NCBI GenBank assembly: GCA_951640165.1 | Contig: OX621251.1 | Location: forward strand, 29,350,893 to 29,414,892 | Length of the DNA: 64,000 bases | Reading direction: 5' to 3' | Origin: Pseudoips prasinana | Taxonomy: Eukaryota; Arthropoda; Insecta; Lepidoptera; Nolidae | Part shown: positions 52,390 to 64,000 of the stretch, piece by piece | How the letters are laid out: every line of letters starts with the position of its first letter | How positions within the stretch are numbered: the first letter of the stretch is position 1 | Position numbers and translations under genes: made by a program | The notes under the pieces: model-generated | The model's input: the letters and a program-made list of their open reading frames with translations, nothing else | What the model was told of the DNA's origin: nothing | Database searches by the model: none

Positions 52390-52826
52390 AATATAGAAAA
52401 GGTTGGCAAATGTTCGCTTTTCACACGTCGTGGGTTCGATTCCCACCCAGGACAGATTTGTGTGCATGAATATAAGATAAGATAAATACATTTTATTGTA
52501 CACCATTTACAGAACATAATTTAAAATAAAATTAATTATATTTAAAAAGGGTACAATTGGCGGTCTTATCGCTTACAGTGATCCCTTCCAGACAACCTTC
52601 AGTTGGACCATATTGTAAGGAATTTGGATTCACGTCTGTTTGTCTTGAGTCTGGGTGTAATTATGTATGTATGTATTTACAAAAGTAAAGTAGTGTAATA
52701 TGTAGTATATACTGATATAATACACATTAAACTACTTTACTTTTTATCTGGTTTCCATAGTACAAACTCTGCTTGGTTTAGGATCACATGACCGAGTCTA
52801 AATAATGTCCCATGTTATTATTATTA
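52390..52826 (+). repeat. SINE family F interrupted by a family D repeat
   Basis: The SINE head at 52390-52472 (tcgtgggttcgattcccacc, cagatttgtgtgcatgaata) and the body at 52631-52826 (ttgagtctgggtgtaattat, ttccatagtacaaactctgc, aataatgtcccatg) are separated by a reversed family D copy at 52473-52620 (aagataagataaatacattt, aattggcggtcttatcgctt). Within the body a palindrome aaagtagtgtaat...attaaactactttac is present. Confidence 0.75.
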
Positions 52827-53244
52827 TTTATCTAAGCCTCCAAAATTTAAACCTGTCGCTGAAAAACAAATCGTTAACAAAATTACACAATTACATTTGC
52901 ACAAAACACCAAATACGCACGACGCACAATGCTAATTCTGAACAAACACGGCGTACGCGTTAGCTCACGTTGTGAAATAATTAATGCCTCCATCTTTATT
53001 TACTCATGGTATCACAAAATGGTGGAATCACAATGTGTTCGGTGTTGGGAAAGATACGTGATTATGTTGTCGCTGGGAAAATGGCTGTTGTATAATAAGT
53101 ATAATTAAAGCCCAGACTTCAGCACGCAGCCGTCTCGCTCGTACATTTCGAGCTCGTACTTTTACGAGATATGAAAATAATTGTATGCAATTTATTAAGT
53201 TTCAAATGTTCTTCAATATTCTTGAGAGACTAATATTTCAATAT
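52827..53244. other. Intergenic
   Basis: No gene recognised. Confidence 0.5.
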
Positions 53245-53249
53245 GATCA

Positions 53250-53470
53250 TCATCATTACCATATCATAACGACCACTGCTGGACAAAGGCCTCCCTAAAA
53301 GATTTCCATACTAGCGTTGTGTCCACAATTTCGAAGGATATGCCATAATTGTCACGCTTGAAGACGGCCGCAGTCACAATATGATGGTAATAGTACACAT
53401 CGAGATTCTGCTCCTGGCAGATATTTCCTCGAGACGACTTCTACCACGAGTTGAGATGGGGTGGTGAATT
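53250..53470 (-). repeat. RTE-associated repeat, antisense
   Basis: atcatcatcattaccatatc and ccactgctggacaaaggcct (reverse of the RTE end), then ggatatgccataattgtcac and gagttgagatggggtggtga as at 48003-48153. Confidence 0.7.
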
Positions 53471-54092
53471 TTTTTGCCGTCAGCCAGAATGCAGAATAAT
53501 CCAAGATATTCAGAATAAGGATCTATTTTAGATATTACGATTAAAGACATGTGAGTATTTTTTTTAGAATTTACTGTAATTCGCTTACATAACTGGTATT
53601 ATAAGCATATTATATCAATCAAACTTTTAATAGTTTGACAGTTCTATGTGTACCCTATTCTAATCATACATGCTATATTACAGAGGAATATAATGACATT
53701 TAAATTAGATTGATGATGTATATTATATATATTACTATTAAACATTTAAACCGAGCGAGACAGCTGCACGTTGTAGTCTGGGTCTTAATAAGAGCTACGT
53801 ATATAGTTACCCAATTAACCTAATTTTGCTTAACCCTTACGAGCTTATGCCGTGACGTCAACAGCATGGTATCTTCAAGAATACGGCATATTTTTATACC
53901 TACAAAGACTAAAAAGACGAAAGGCACTACCAAAAGACGGTAATCGGTGAGTCTGAACCCCGTCACCAATAAATCTCTCTAGATCTAACTGTTTTGATTA
54001 TATTTTTCCTATTTCTTTAGGTAACATATAGAAATGTAAACTTGTTATTGAATATTTTAGTATATATCTCTATATTTATAATCTTAATAAAA
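53471..54092. other. Intergenic, AT-rich
   Basis: No feature recognised. Confidence 0.5.
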
Positions 54093-54430
54093 TATGCTCG
54101 GAGTTTTCCTGCGAGATCGAATCAGAAATGTCGAAATCCGCAGGCAAACTAAAGTCACCAATATAGCTCGAAGAATTGCAAAACTGAAACGGCAGTGGGC
54201 GGGGCAAATACTACAAGCGACGGCCGTTGGGGCAGAAAAGTTTTCGAGTGGCGACCACGAACTGGAAGCCGCAGCGTGGGCAGGGCGCCTACAAGATGGA
54301 CCGATGATCTTGTGCGGGTCACTGGAAACCGCTAGATGCAAATAGCGCAAGACCGGCAATTGTGGAGATCTTTGGGGAGGCCTTTGTCCAGCAGTGGACG
54401 TCTTTCGGCTGATATGATGATGTCGATGAT
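54093..54430 (+). pseudogene. RTE-type LINE, 3' fragment
   Basis: It starts with atgctcggagttttcctgcg (MLGVFLRDRIRNVEIRR), loses frame after QWAGQ, and continues to cctttgtccagcagtggacg and tctttcggctgatatgatga. About 90% identical to 13824-14160, with frameshifting indels. Confidence 0.85.
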
Positions 54431-54724
54431 TAATCTTACAAACTCATGAATGAACATATTTATATGTTTCTAAATACATACATATTATAAATGAATTACA
54501 TCCAGAAACAGAACGAATAATCGTGTTGGTCACGCAAAGATTTGTCCTCCGTGGTGATTGAACCCGAAATAACTGGCATAGCAGTCAGGATAACTAATCA
54601 CTAGGCCAACAAGCCATTAAATTTATTGTACTCTATAGTAATGTTAATAATTTAATATTGCATACAATATCTAAAAACACGAAAAAGATAGCTACGCACT
54701 AAATTCTGGGCATTAAAAGCATTT

Positions 54725-54912
54725 TTTTAAAGACTACGCCAGCACTAGGGAATATAATATCGCGGGGTACTTTACGAACATATAATAGACGGATACAAAT
54801 TACATCCAAACTCAGAACAACTATTTATGGGACAACTATTAACAAATAGTTTTCCGGCGCGGGGCTCGAACCCGCGACACGAAGCGGCAAGGCGACTGTC
54901 TTAGCCGCCGGG
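54725..54912 (-). repeat. SINE family C, copy
   Basis: atcgcggggtactttacgaa, aactcagaacaactatttat and the reversed tRNA head gcggggctcgaacccgcgac, ggcgactgtcttagccgcc at the right end. Confidence 0.75.
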
Positions 54913-55224
54913 CTCTATTCTAATATTCAACAGAAAAGTAACTTTCTGTTGTAAATACGCATGGTATTGAAAACTTGAAGTCTTTTAAAAAGCAGATACG
55001 TGACTTTACAAAAAAATGAACATTCTGAGCGCGTCATCTGAAATCACAGATGGCTTTGAAAACCAATGACGGCAATGTACCGCTGAGTGCCGTTCAAATG
55101 ATCATTTCAAAGAACCTTTCCGTCTCATTAGCTCCTACCGAGTTTCATTGAGGCTAACGGTGACGGCTCGTGGACAGCGGCTCTCAAACCAAGAGTCTTA
55201 CGTAAGAGGTATTCTTTTCTTTTT

Positions 55225-55402
55225 TTAAAAAACAATGCCTGCACTAGGAAATCTAATCCCTGTTTCGCGGGGTACTTTACAAACATATAATAGATGGACG
55301 CAAATTGCATCCAGACTCAGAACAACTATTTATAGGTCACACAAATAGTTGTCCGGTCCGGGACTCGAACCCGCGACACGAAGCGGTGAGGCGACTGTCT
55401 GA
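55225..55402 (-). repeat. SINE family C, copy
   Basis: acaatgcctgcactaggaaa, ctgtttcgcggggtactt, ctcagaacaactatttatag and reversed B box gggactcgaacccgcg. Confidence 0.75.
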
Positions 55403-58304
55403 CTGAAAACAAAATAACATTATATTTTGGTTTTGACTACTTAATTGGCCTATAAACAGTAATTTTATATATATGATAAGCTTCTCATTCTCGAGTTAAG
55501 GTCTATTAAAGCTTTTCTAGCAAGAACGTTAGAAAAATTCCAAAAGACACTATTTTTTTATGACGACACTAATTCGAGAATCTAATACAGGTCATCATTG
55601 CCTTTAGTGGAACACTACTATAATTAATCCAGTTAACTGTAAGTAAATACCCAGTCTAGAATTAGACTGTTGCACTTCAGCTGAAGTGTAGGTAAAGTCA
55701 TCATCCTGTTTCGGTTCTTTTCCTGGTTATAGCTGATTGCTCTCTCAAAGACGAGTGCGTTTGGCAAAGTAAAAAAATACTATCCTTAGTTACGACTTTC
55801 CCATTTCCATGTGAAATACCCATTTGGACTCCCCGTCAAATTTGACCTCTAAACCTATACAGAACTAGTAATCAATATATGCATCTTAGTTGGTCGAGAC
55901 TTGATGTTAAATATAATAGGAACAGGGACGGCTGCCATGTCGTACTCTGGACCCTGAAGAAAATTTGCATTTTTACTAAAATATATATCAGTGTAGCAGT
56001 GGGACCCGTAAAATAAATCGACGTCGCGCAAAGGTTCGACGGAATATCTTATAATAATTGGAAACTAAGTTCATCTAATCTGCATAATAATTAATACAAC
56101 TTTATTTTGGACAGTCGTATAAAACATTTGCGATCAAGTCATGTATGAAACGCAACGCGAGGTAAAATCCAATGGATCTCTTCGTGTGATTTACTGGACT
56201 CTGCTTCGCGTTGTGTTCTTTGGTTGAGCTGACACGTTATAATCAAAATTACAAAAAGTCAGGGAGCCATATTTTATATGATCTGTATCTACAAACCAAA
56301 TCTACATAAAACTCATATTAAAATATATGTAATAGAAACATACAGTCGGGAATTTCTGTTTAATCTATACAGCTTTTAAACACTTTTCACCAATATAATT
56401 ACTTAGTCGACTTTCGAAGTTGGCGTGGCTTCGGCAGAAAGTTTGAAACAGCTGATTCCTCCGAATGAACACGTCAGGGTATCTGTGACGATGAAAACTT
56501 TTGTTTTTTGTCGTTCCTGTTAATTATAATTAATTCACGTTAGGATAATCTTTTTTGTAGATTAATATAAAAACGTAAGAGTTACCTAATTTTATACATT
56601 ACAGATTGACTAAAGGTTGTCTTAGTAAACAAGCCTATAAGGATTAGTCACCTGGCTACTACAAACAATTCTATATAGAAATGAACTAATAATTGAAAAT
56701 ATTGCCATGCAAATTGGGTCTGTGGCTAAATCACGTCAGCTTAAGTACGTCCACTTTTACTGGACAAAATGGAGATAGGTTTTACCCTGGATTAACCATA
56801 GACTACAATAAATTTTAAAATTTTGGGTAACGGCGTGAGACACTGCGAGTGATATTATTTCTGCTTTATTCCCATTTAATTTAATTTAATTCAACCCAAT
56901 TAAATGGTAAGTTTTTTAATCCGGAAAGTTGGTGATAACGAACCTACCTAACTTCAAATTATTACTTCAAATCCGTTAAAAACTGCACGGTTCGCATTTC
57001 CCTGGGTCTCATTAAGAGTTGAGTCGTCAAAAAGTTTGGCAGCCGCTGACTCAGCAGAATGAACACGTCAAAACACGCCGTATTCATGCCTACTCTAACG
57101 CGATTGATATCCGGCGTAAAGGGACGCTTTGTTTACGTGATTTAAATGAACATTTTTACGGAGAGGCGTAATTTTCTTCAAAACTGAGTGAGAATTTTCT
57201 TCAACATTTTTGATTCACATGAACTAAGTTATTTCTAGGCAATAATCTTAAATTTGAGCCAATGCACGTCTTAATCAATATCACACAGCGCCATCTAGCC
57301 GTAACTAATACTAGGGATGAATGACGGACCAGTTCTAAAATATAGTTACTTTGATATTGTATTAGACATACTGGTACATGACCTTGACATTCTTGACAAG
57401 TTGAAGTGTATATAAGTGAAAAGGTATTTAAATGTAGGTATTTAAACTTCTTATTTGCAAATACAGGTATTTATTTACTTAGCGGTGATATTTTATTTTT
57501 ATATTGTTTGATTTTATTTGATTATTGTTTCGTTACAAAACATTAAAATAGTTAATTTAATGTTTCTACGCTACGAGTTATGTCTCGTTTGTATTAAGCA
57601 TATCTGTTAGGTTTTGGTAGCTACTTACCATCAGGTGGACTGTTTGATTGTATAGCTAAACCCAAGAACAACGAGTTGCTATATATATACATATATAGAG
57701 GGTCAAAATAATCAAGGTAAGACTTACAAATGTCATTGAAAAAGCACCGTAGTCCTCTCATATTGCCCTGACTCATTTTTTTCTTTTACCGAAGCAGAAT
57801 TAATGGACGGTTAGTTAGGGGTGCTTGGTCGAACTTCCGTCCTATCGCCGCTTGCGTCTAATCAGTCATTCTCGTCATGCACTACTCTTGCATCGTTCAC
57901 TACAAGCACATGAATTCTGGACGCACCGCAGTTGGGTGTATTCTAGAACATTCTGTTCATATGTTGTATATCATCAGCCGGCCGGTCTTAATAGTGTATA
58001 GTATACAAGACAATGTCACTCATCACATCTCATCCTTATCAGATAATCTCATAGATTGTTTCATAGCAAATTGTAGCCCAATCTACTAATATTTTAAAAT
58101 GTGCACTCTTAAAAAGTAATGCAAACTATATGCACAGTTTTTAAATTGTTAACATTTTTAATATATGTTGCTAATTTCTTTATAAGAGGCCTTCATCTTC
58201 GCCTGACGAGAGCTTCTTATTTATGGTTCATTAACTGGTTTTACCATAAATAATATATATTTTTCCTTTTCATATTTTAAACTCTGTAGGCTATTAATTG
58301 TTTT
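55403..58304. other. Intergenic, mostly unique-looking
   Basis: About 2.9 kb without a gene I can support. 56440-56480 and 57028-57070 share the decayed pattern aaagttt.g..gctga.tc..c.gaatgaacacgtca. The 70-codon frame at 57877-58089 has no family signature. Confidence 0.45.
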
Positions 58305-58561
58305 ATAATAATAATAATAATATCTAGGGACAATGTCACACAGATCATCCTAGCCCCAAACTAAGCAAAGCTTGTACTATGGGTACCAGGCGACGATATA
58401 CATACTTATATAGATAGATAAATACTTAAATACATAGAAAACATCCATGACTCAGAAACAAATATTCGTGCTCATCACACAAATATTTGCACTTACCGGG
58501 ATTCGAACCCAGGGCCACCAGCTTCGTAGGCAGGAGCACTACCAACTAGGCTACGGTGACC
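58305..58561 (-). repeat. tRNA-derived SINE, family A, copy 4
   Basis: Full length in reverse with an (aat)n tail at the left; very similar to the other three copies. Confidence 0.85.
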
Positions 58562-59845
58562 TTTTGCTTTTAATAAATGTTATAGATTTGGTAGAAAAAG
58601 AAAAAAATAGTTTTTGCACACTTTCAGCCTATCCAATGCTCTTAATAAGTTTCTGCTGATTTACTTAAAGTATTGTAGGTATTAGCTAAAATAACTTCAT
58701 AAAACCAACTCTTTCCAGAATTAAGCGTACTTCTCTCCACAAAACAGCACTCATAGTAATGAAGTATTCAAATAGTCCTCAGAATAAGTTATACAGCGTC
58801 ACTTGACCCGGTTCCTACTTTGCATTGTGAGCCCAAAGCGAGTACATTCTTCTTTTTTTTTTGGTGAACTACCAAGTAGGTATAAGTGCAGAGTCTAAGC
58901 TGTTATTCAATAGAACCTTAGTTATCTTATTAAATATAAAATATACTAGTAATGTTAACTATTTAGTTATTAGAATTAAGATGTGAGCCCGCGAGAATAC
59001 TGCCGACAAACTGTACTGCAGTTTGGCAGAATACATAAAGTGTAAAAAAAATTGTATTAGTTTTGAAAGTTAAAAAATAAAAAAAAATACATAAAAAGAA
59101 ACGTGTAATGTAATTAACGCACACCCCTCAAACACCCCAATTAGAATATTATGTTGTAAACATAATACATCACTGAATTTTTAATTTAAAATGTATAGGC
59201 ATTGTTATTTACTAAATTAGTTTCTTGAAATATAGTTTATTTTTCTTTATTTTGTATTGAATGATGGCATTTGTATGAATACAAATAAAACTGCGATTTA
59301 AAAGTCTTATTACTTTGTCTTACGATCCATTTCAATTTGTTTTGACTGTACAGGATATGACAATAATTTCCTTAGTTTTAATTATTTGGGAATAAAAAAT
59401 TATCTATATTAAAAATGATATAAATCGGTTCAGTAAACGATTCTGGACAAACTATTTTCAGGATGTGCGTTAATTAAGTTACATGTTGTATATTGAAAAT
59501 CTTAGAACGGGGTAAAGACGAGAACAAGATATTCCATACGTATGGATACGGTCCCTATCGCTATTTACCTCTCTTAATCGTTGACTTCAATTGTTAAGTA
59601 CTAAAGTATATAAAACTCATACAGTATTTTATCAATTAGTTATACGTGTCAATATCATACTGAAAAATTGTTTATTATCGAAATCTCAATAGTGATGAGA
59701 CTCTAACAACAATCAAATTATAAAAATCATTGACCTTTGAAGTGTAGGGAATTTTGAAACTGATTGAACCTCAAAAACTATATACTCTCAAGTTACCGAA
59801 ACTCAAAACTGGCAAGTAATTGGGTCTTAAAAGTACTGGCCCCTA
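58562..59845. other. Intergenic, AT-rich
   Basis: No gene or recognised repeat. Confidence 0.5.
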
Positions 59846-59849
59846 TTGT

Positions 59850-59950
59850 AAACCAGAGGTCATGGGGTTGCTCCCCACTCAAGACAAATATTTGTGTGAT
59901 GAGAATGATTATTTGTTGTGTGGCTGGGTGTAATACATTCTATAATACGG
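59850..59950 (+). repeat. SINE family F/A-like head fragment
   Basis: cagaggtcatggggttgctc, caaatatttgtgtgatgaga and gtgtggctgggtgtaata. Confidence 0.5.
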
Positions 59951-60574
59951 ATAAAGTTTAGGGTTTTATCACGACGAGTTCAGGTCGAATGCCTAGTCAG
60001 TTTTCGATCAAAGATTTACAGATCGAAGTGATAGAAAACTACATGGCATTCGATCTTAACTTGTGATTTAGGTTAATTTGACGCTAGATATTTTTATTAA
60101 TACCTGTGTTCTGCTCTATGTATGTCTATCTGCTTACCATGTGAAAATATTTTTATTTATATAATTGCTGCAAATTCTTATAGGGAATAAATATCTTAAA
60201 TATAAAATAAAACACTAAATAATAATTAAAAAAAAAAAATTAAAACTAGTTTTTTAAATTGAATGAATTTTTAATTTACTTACATGCAATATGATCTGAG
60301 ACTGATTGAACGCTTTTATACAATTGGATTTTTAAAAGTTAAAGAAATTTAATGAGACAAGTAAATGGATTCTGTTTCTAAAAAAGTAACTGAATCATAA
60401 AGAATATTGCACTCGAAACTGACAGAACAGTGAATATTGTAAGCGACTAGCGACCTGCCCCAACGTCACACGGGTAGATAAGAATATAAAGTATCACTTT
60501 ACACTCAGTAATGACTTTTGTAGTAAAATTTATGATACCTACCTTAATTTTATTTATTATAATTTTCCTACGGA

Positions 60575-60875
60575 ATCCTTTTTTTTTAATAAAAAGTTTT
60601 TATACACGTAGACTTTACAAAAGCGCTTGTAAATAGTCAGGACATGTTTTTAGTAATATAGTTAATATATACTCTGCTGGTATAATACATAGATTATTTC
60701 TAGTTACATATAGATATTTCGGTACACGGAATGTTAAAACATTTGTGAAAAATATTTTATTATAGTAATGAAACTTAGGTAGCTTGTATTAAGTTATTGT
60801 CATAGAGATTATATGTAAGTTAATTATTGAAATTTATGCTATTTTTTACTACTTATTTCTGAATAGTTCTGTCTA
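60575..60875 (+). repeat. Dispersed repeat family E, copy
   Basis: Related to 1933-2185 (acgtagactttacaaaagcg, gcgcttgtaaatagtcagga) and followed, as there, by the accttgtgtttataacgact block at about 60912. Confidence 0.75.
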
Positions 60876-61367
60876 TAATAAGGTACGAATTCAATATTAT
60901 TATTATGATGAACCTTGTGTTTATAACGACTGTCGCGCTTTAAGGCTTCCACCGCACCGGATCGAATGAAAAAAATATATTAATATATATTATTAATATT
61001 TTTTTGCATTCGATACGGTGCGGCGTTTGCCTATGTTACTAGCAGACAATGCGACTTTCTTTAAAGCCTCTTTATTTACACAAAGAAGGATTTACATATA
61101 ACACAAATATATTTTGACGCGGACAGTAAATCGTCATTCTCACGATCGTCATCATGGGCGGACATGAAGATATTCTTGAAATAAAACTGGATTATTGACC
61201 GGTACACTTATCTTTGTTAATAAACCAACTTTGGTTACAAAATAAAAAAGGATGCGCAAAATATTGTTGGATTAAAATAATCAGATGGAATACAATAAGG
61301 TTAGTTGTACCGCGACACGACCGTTCCAACGTTACGAATAGCAATGCCCCGCTTTCCTCAATTCACT

Positions 61368-62200
61368 GGAGTTTTGGCGCCAACGCGGAAAAAGACGCAT
61401 CAGGGTTTCATTTTCAAGAACTGGTGTAAATTCAATTTTTTATGTGTAAATATGGTGGATTTTTAGACATAACATCATGGACAACGTACACAAGTGGAGG
61501 AAAATGCCATATTGCCGTGAATTGCGATTTTCTTTGTTGAATCTAAAACTCCATATAAGCATCTAGTAAAGTCTCCACTGCTTTACTAGGGTACGACAAG
61601 GACTACGTATGACTTGACTGTGACGGACTTTACTTGACATGACGAAAATAAATGCAATAATAATATATTTTACGGAAGGCTGAAGAAGCCACAAAAAAAA
61701 AACAAAAGAAAACTCAATTCACTATCATTTTTCAATTGACATATGTCATCTGGCTCATATTATCGCTGCAGTAAACACACTCATGCAATAATAAAGTGAA
61801 CTGAACGATTTTGATTTTCTTTTGTAATTCAGTTTTACAGTCCTGGCTTCATCGGCCTTATGAGCCATCATCAGTAATATATATTTTCATATTTTTTGCT
61901 TCGTTGATTTCGCCATTAAGTTAAAGTGAAGTAAAGTCTGTCTCAGTCAAGTCATAGTCCTTGTCCTACCCCAGTAAAGCAGTGAGACTTTACTGAAGAC
62001 TTCTATGGAGTTTTAGATTCATCACAAAAAATCGCAATTCTCCACTTGTGACGTTGTCGAAGATGTTATGTCGAAAAATCCACCATATCATGATATATCC
62101 TATATCACCATATCATATATAAAAACTCAAATTTACACTAGTTTTTGAATATTAAACAATGCCTCGATGCACAATATTCCGCGTTGGCGCCAAAACCCCC
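61368..62200. repeat. Large imperfect inverted repeat (~290-bp arms)
   Basis: The left arm 61368-61650 and the right arm 61911-62200 share ttttggcgccaacgcggaa at the outer ends. Going inward they share atggtggattttt.gacataa, aattgcgatttt, atctaaaactccata.a and actgctttact.gggta.gacaaggact. They are separated by about 260 bp. No coding content, so a fold-back element or an inverted pair of one repeat. Confidence 0.8.
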
Positions 62201-62842
62201 GAATGATTTTGAACTTAAATGTAATTGACAAATAAAGTCTTGACATTTATACTACCTAAAAATATCTCACACTGCGACATATATTATATAATACGCTGAA
62301 CATTAGTATTCAAAAATATACATTTTATAACAGATATAAATATCTTATAATAATTTATAAGTATAATATAAACACATTTTTTTAAATTAAATGCATTTAA
62401 AAATAAAATATGTATTTAATTATTACATTTCATTACAACTAAACGTGGCATAAAATGTCGTTCTATAGGCGACATAATCTTTCGAATCAGTTAAGTGCTT
62501 TTTTATTTAATCCAATACAAACAAACATATAAAAAAATATCTTGTTATATCAGTTCAGATTTGAATGTTTTTAAATTGGATCTCAAAATGAATTAAATTA
62601 AACTTTCACAAGGAAACGAATCTTAAAAGTGCTTGGAACTCCAAACTGCGATTGGGTCCTAAAACTGACAAGGAACTGATCCCAAAAGTAATTGTACTGT
62701 AAACTGCACAGCGTAACTTTACAGTGACTTGAACGTATTCCAGATAAGAGTGATATTCTTTCCACTCGAGACGGGGATTATAGTCCCTAGGGGTCTCTAC
62801 AAATGGCTCACTAACCACGGAGAAGTGACTGAGAGCTCTTTG

Positions 62843-62988
62843 TACAGACGGGAGCACATCAAGTTACCCCAATCTGTCAAATTTCCCCAATTGAAAGTGA
62901 ACTTTATGCTTTTGTGATAAAATTGAAAAATTGTAAAAGAAATTTGACAGATTGGGGTAGATGGATGTGCTGGCGTCTACGCGTCTGT
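62843..62988. mobile_element. Palindromic MITE, copy 2 (TA target type)
   Basis: The outer motif cagacgggagcacatcaagt and its partner gatgtgctggcgtctacgcg enclose attgaaagtgaactttatgc, matching 6659-6793. TA flanks both ends (tttgta and tacata). A third, partial piece is at about 63840-63900. Confidence 0.7.
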
Positions 62989-63550
62989 ACATAGTCCTAC
63001 GGAACCTAAGGTAAATTACATTTTAAAAACTAAAATGTAACTATAAAATCTACTGCTCTTAAAACTTCGGGCTTACCTACATGCGAATCATTACCTGTGT
63101 AGTCAGTTTTCATAATCTCGTTAGAGGTCCTCGTTAGCCAAGGATCATGTAAGGTCGACTCCACGACTAATTGGCTCAGTTGAGGGTGCACGCGTAATGG
63201 GCTTGGGATGGCATCATCAAACGATATGGAATTTGTGTTTTGTTTACTATGTCTTTTATTTTTGACTAACTTAGCTTAAGAATACCGATTTAGTTGCCTA
63301 GTTTTCTTTACAAAAAGTAATGATATACCACCAAAAACATACATGTAAAAAAGGAGAGCCAAGTTTAATACAAAAATATGCTTGGCTGTAGGCTTCGCCT
63401 CAAAAAGAATGGAGATCTAAATGAGTGCCAAGTTCTATGCGAAATCCAAATATGTATTTATAGGAAAAAAGACATCATGAACTAGTAGTTAAACTCAATT
63501 TCTTTGCTTTATTGGATACCTATAACAATTGATGTTATTTAAAATTAATG

Positions 63551-63823
63551 TGAGATCTTAAAGTAGGTTAGGTTTGACTTGACCAGTTTTTATCAGAATT
63601 AATAAACATAATTATATAATATATAAGATAAGATAAGATAAATACTCTTTATTGCACACCAATTACAGATAAAAACATAGGAAATATTAATTAGCTATTG
63701 AAATTGTACAATAGGCGGTCTTATCGCAGTCAGCGATCTCTTCCATATATGTTGAATAAATCTATAAATTTACTGATGTTATGAAAACTTGCCAAGTCAA
63801 ATCTAACCTACTTTAAGATCTCA
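63551..63823. repeat. Short inverted repeat enclosing a family D copy
   Basis: Arms 63551-63584 and 63791-63823 (tgagatcttaaagtaggtta...) are reverse complements with one or two mismatches. The reversed family D repeat at 63626-63745 (agataagataaatactcttt, caataggcggtcttatcgca) is inserted between them. Confidence 0.75.
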
Positions 63824-64000
63824 TTTTTTTTTTTTAATAACGCCAATTTCAATCGGGGAAATTTGATAGATTGGTGTATGTGATGTGTTGGCATCGGTAC
63901 ACATTTGATCCCGGCTTGATAAACTGACAATTAGCGGAATTAACACTACATATTACACTACATATTTTGTATTTTGAACTAAGAATTAAATATAATTGTC

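Overview
This is a repeat-dominated window of insect, almost certainly lepidopteran (moth or butterfly), nuclear DNA. The evidence is AT-rich sequence full of several tRNA-headed SINE families, short Helitrons ending in CTAG, RTE-type LINE tails ending in (ATG)n and CR1/Jockey-like LINE fragments. I see no convincing ordinary host gene.

The centre (16293-31454) is a complete, apparently young Polinton/Maverick DNA transposon (the adintovirus-like class) of 15,162 bp. It has a perfect 6-bp target duplication (AGCGTG), 100-bp identical terminal inverted repeats, and a 30-bp perfect hairpin inside each repeat. The plus strand carries a protein-primed family B DNA polymerase and a small spliced gene. 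The minus strand carries a packaging ATPase, a protein with a YWDDPNELV signature, a fibre-like coiled-coil protein, a DDE integrase with a chromodomain, a PLA2-domain minor virion protein, an adenain-like cysteine protease, a penton-like protein, a 49-residue basic protein, a major capsid-like protein and a 158-residue protein. Together these would copy, cut, package and integrate the element, so it looks like an integrated virus as much as a transposon. Next to the left terminal repeat is a spliced, GC-rich gene unlike its AT-rich neighbours. It is a cargo candidate whose start codon is split by an intron. The protease frame has no ATG at its start and follows an A AAA AAC slippery heptamer at the end of the PLA2 gene.

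The Polinton sits in the endonuclease domain of an older non-LTR retrotransposon (about 13559-16292 and 31455-34250). That element is already dead: it has frameshifts in both ORFs and a YAHD instead of YADD at the reverse transcriptase active site. An RTE fragment is inserted in tandem repeats at its 5' end.

The left flank (1-13500) holds broken LINEs, SINEs, a 0.9-kb G/C-skewed 11-bp satellite, two Helitrons, a TA-type MITE and a nested palindrome with perfect-looking 129-bp arms. The right flank (34250-64000) holds a PIF/Harbinger-type non-autonomous element with a TTA target duplication, nested SINEs, a tandem array of hairpins, several large imperfect inverted repeats and long stretches with nothing recognisable.
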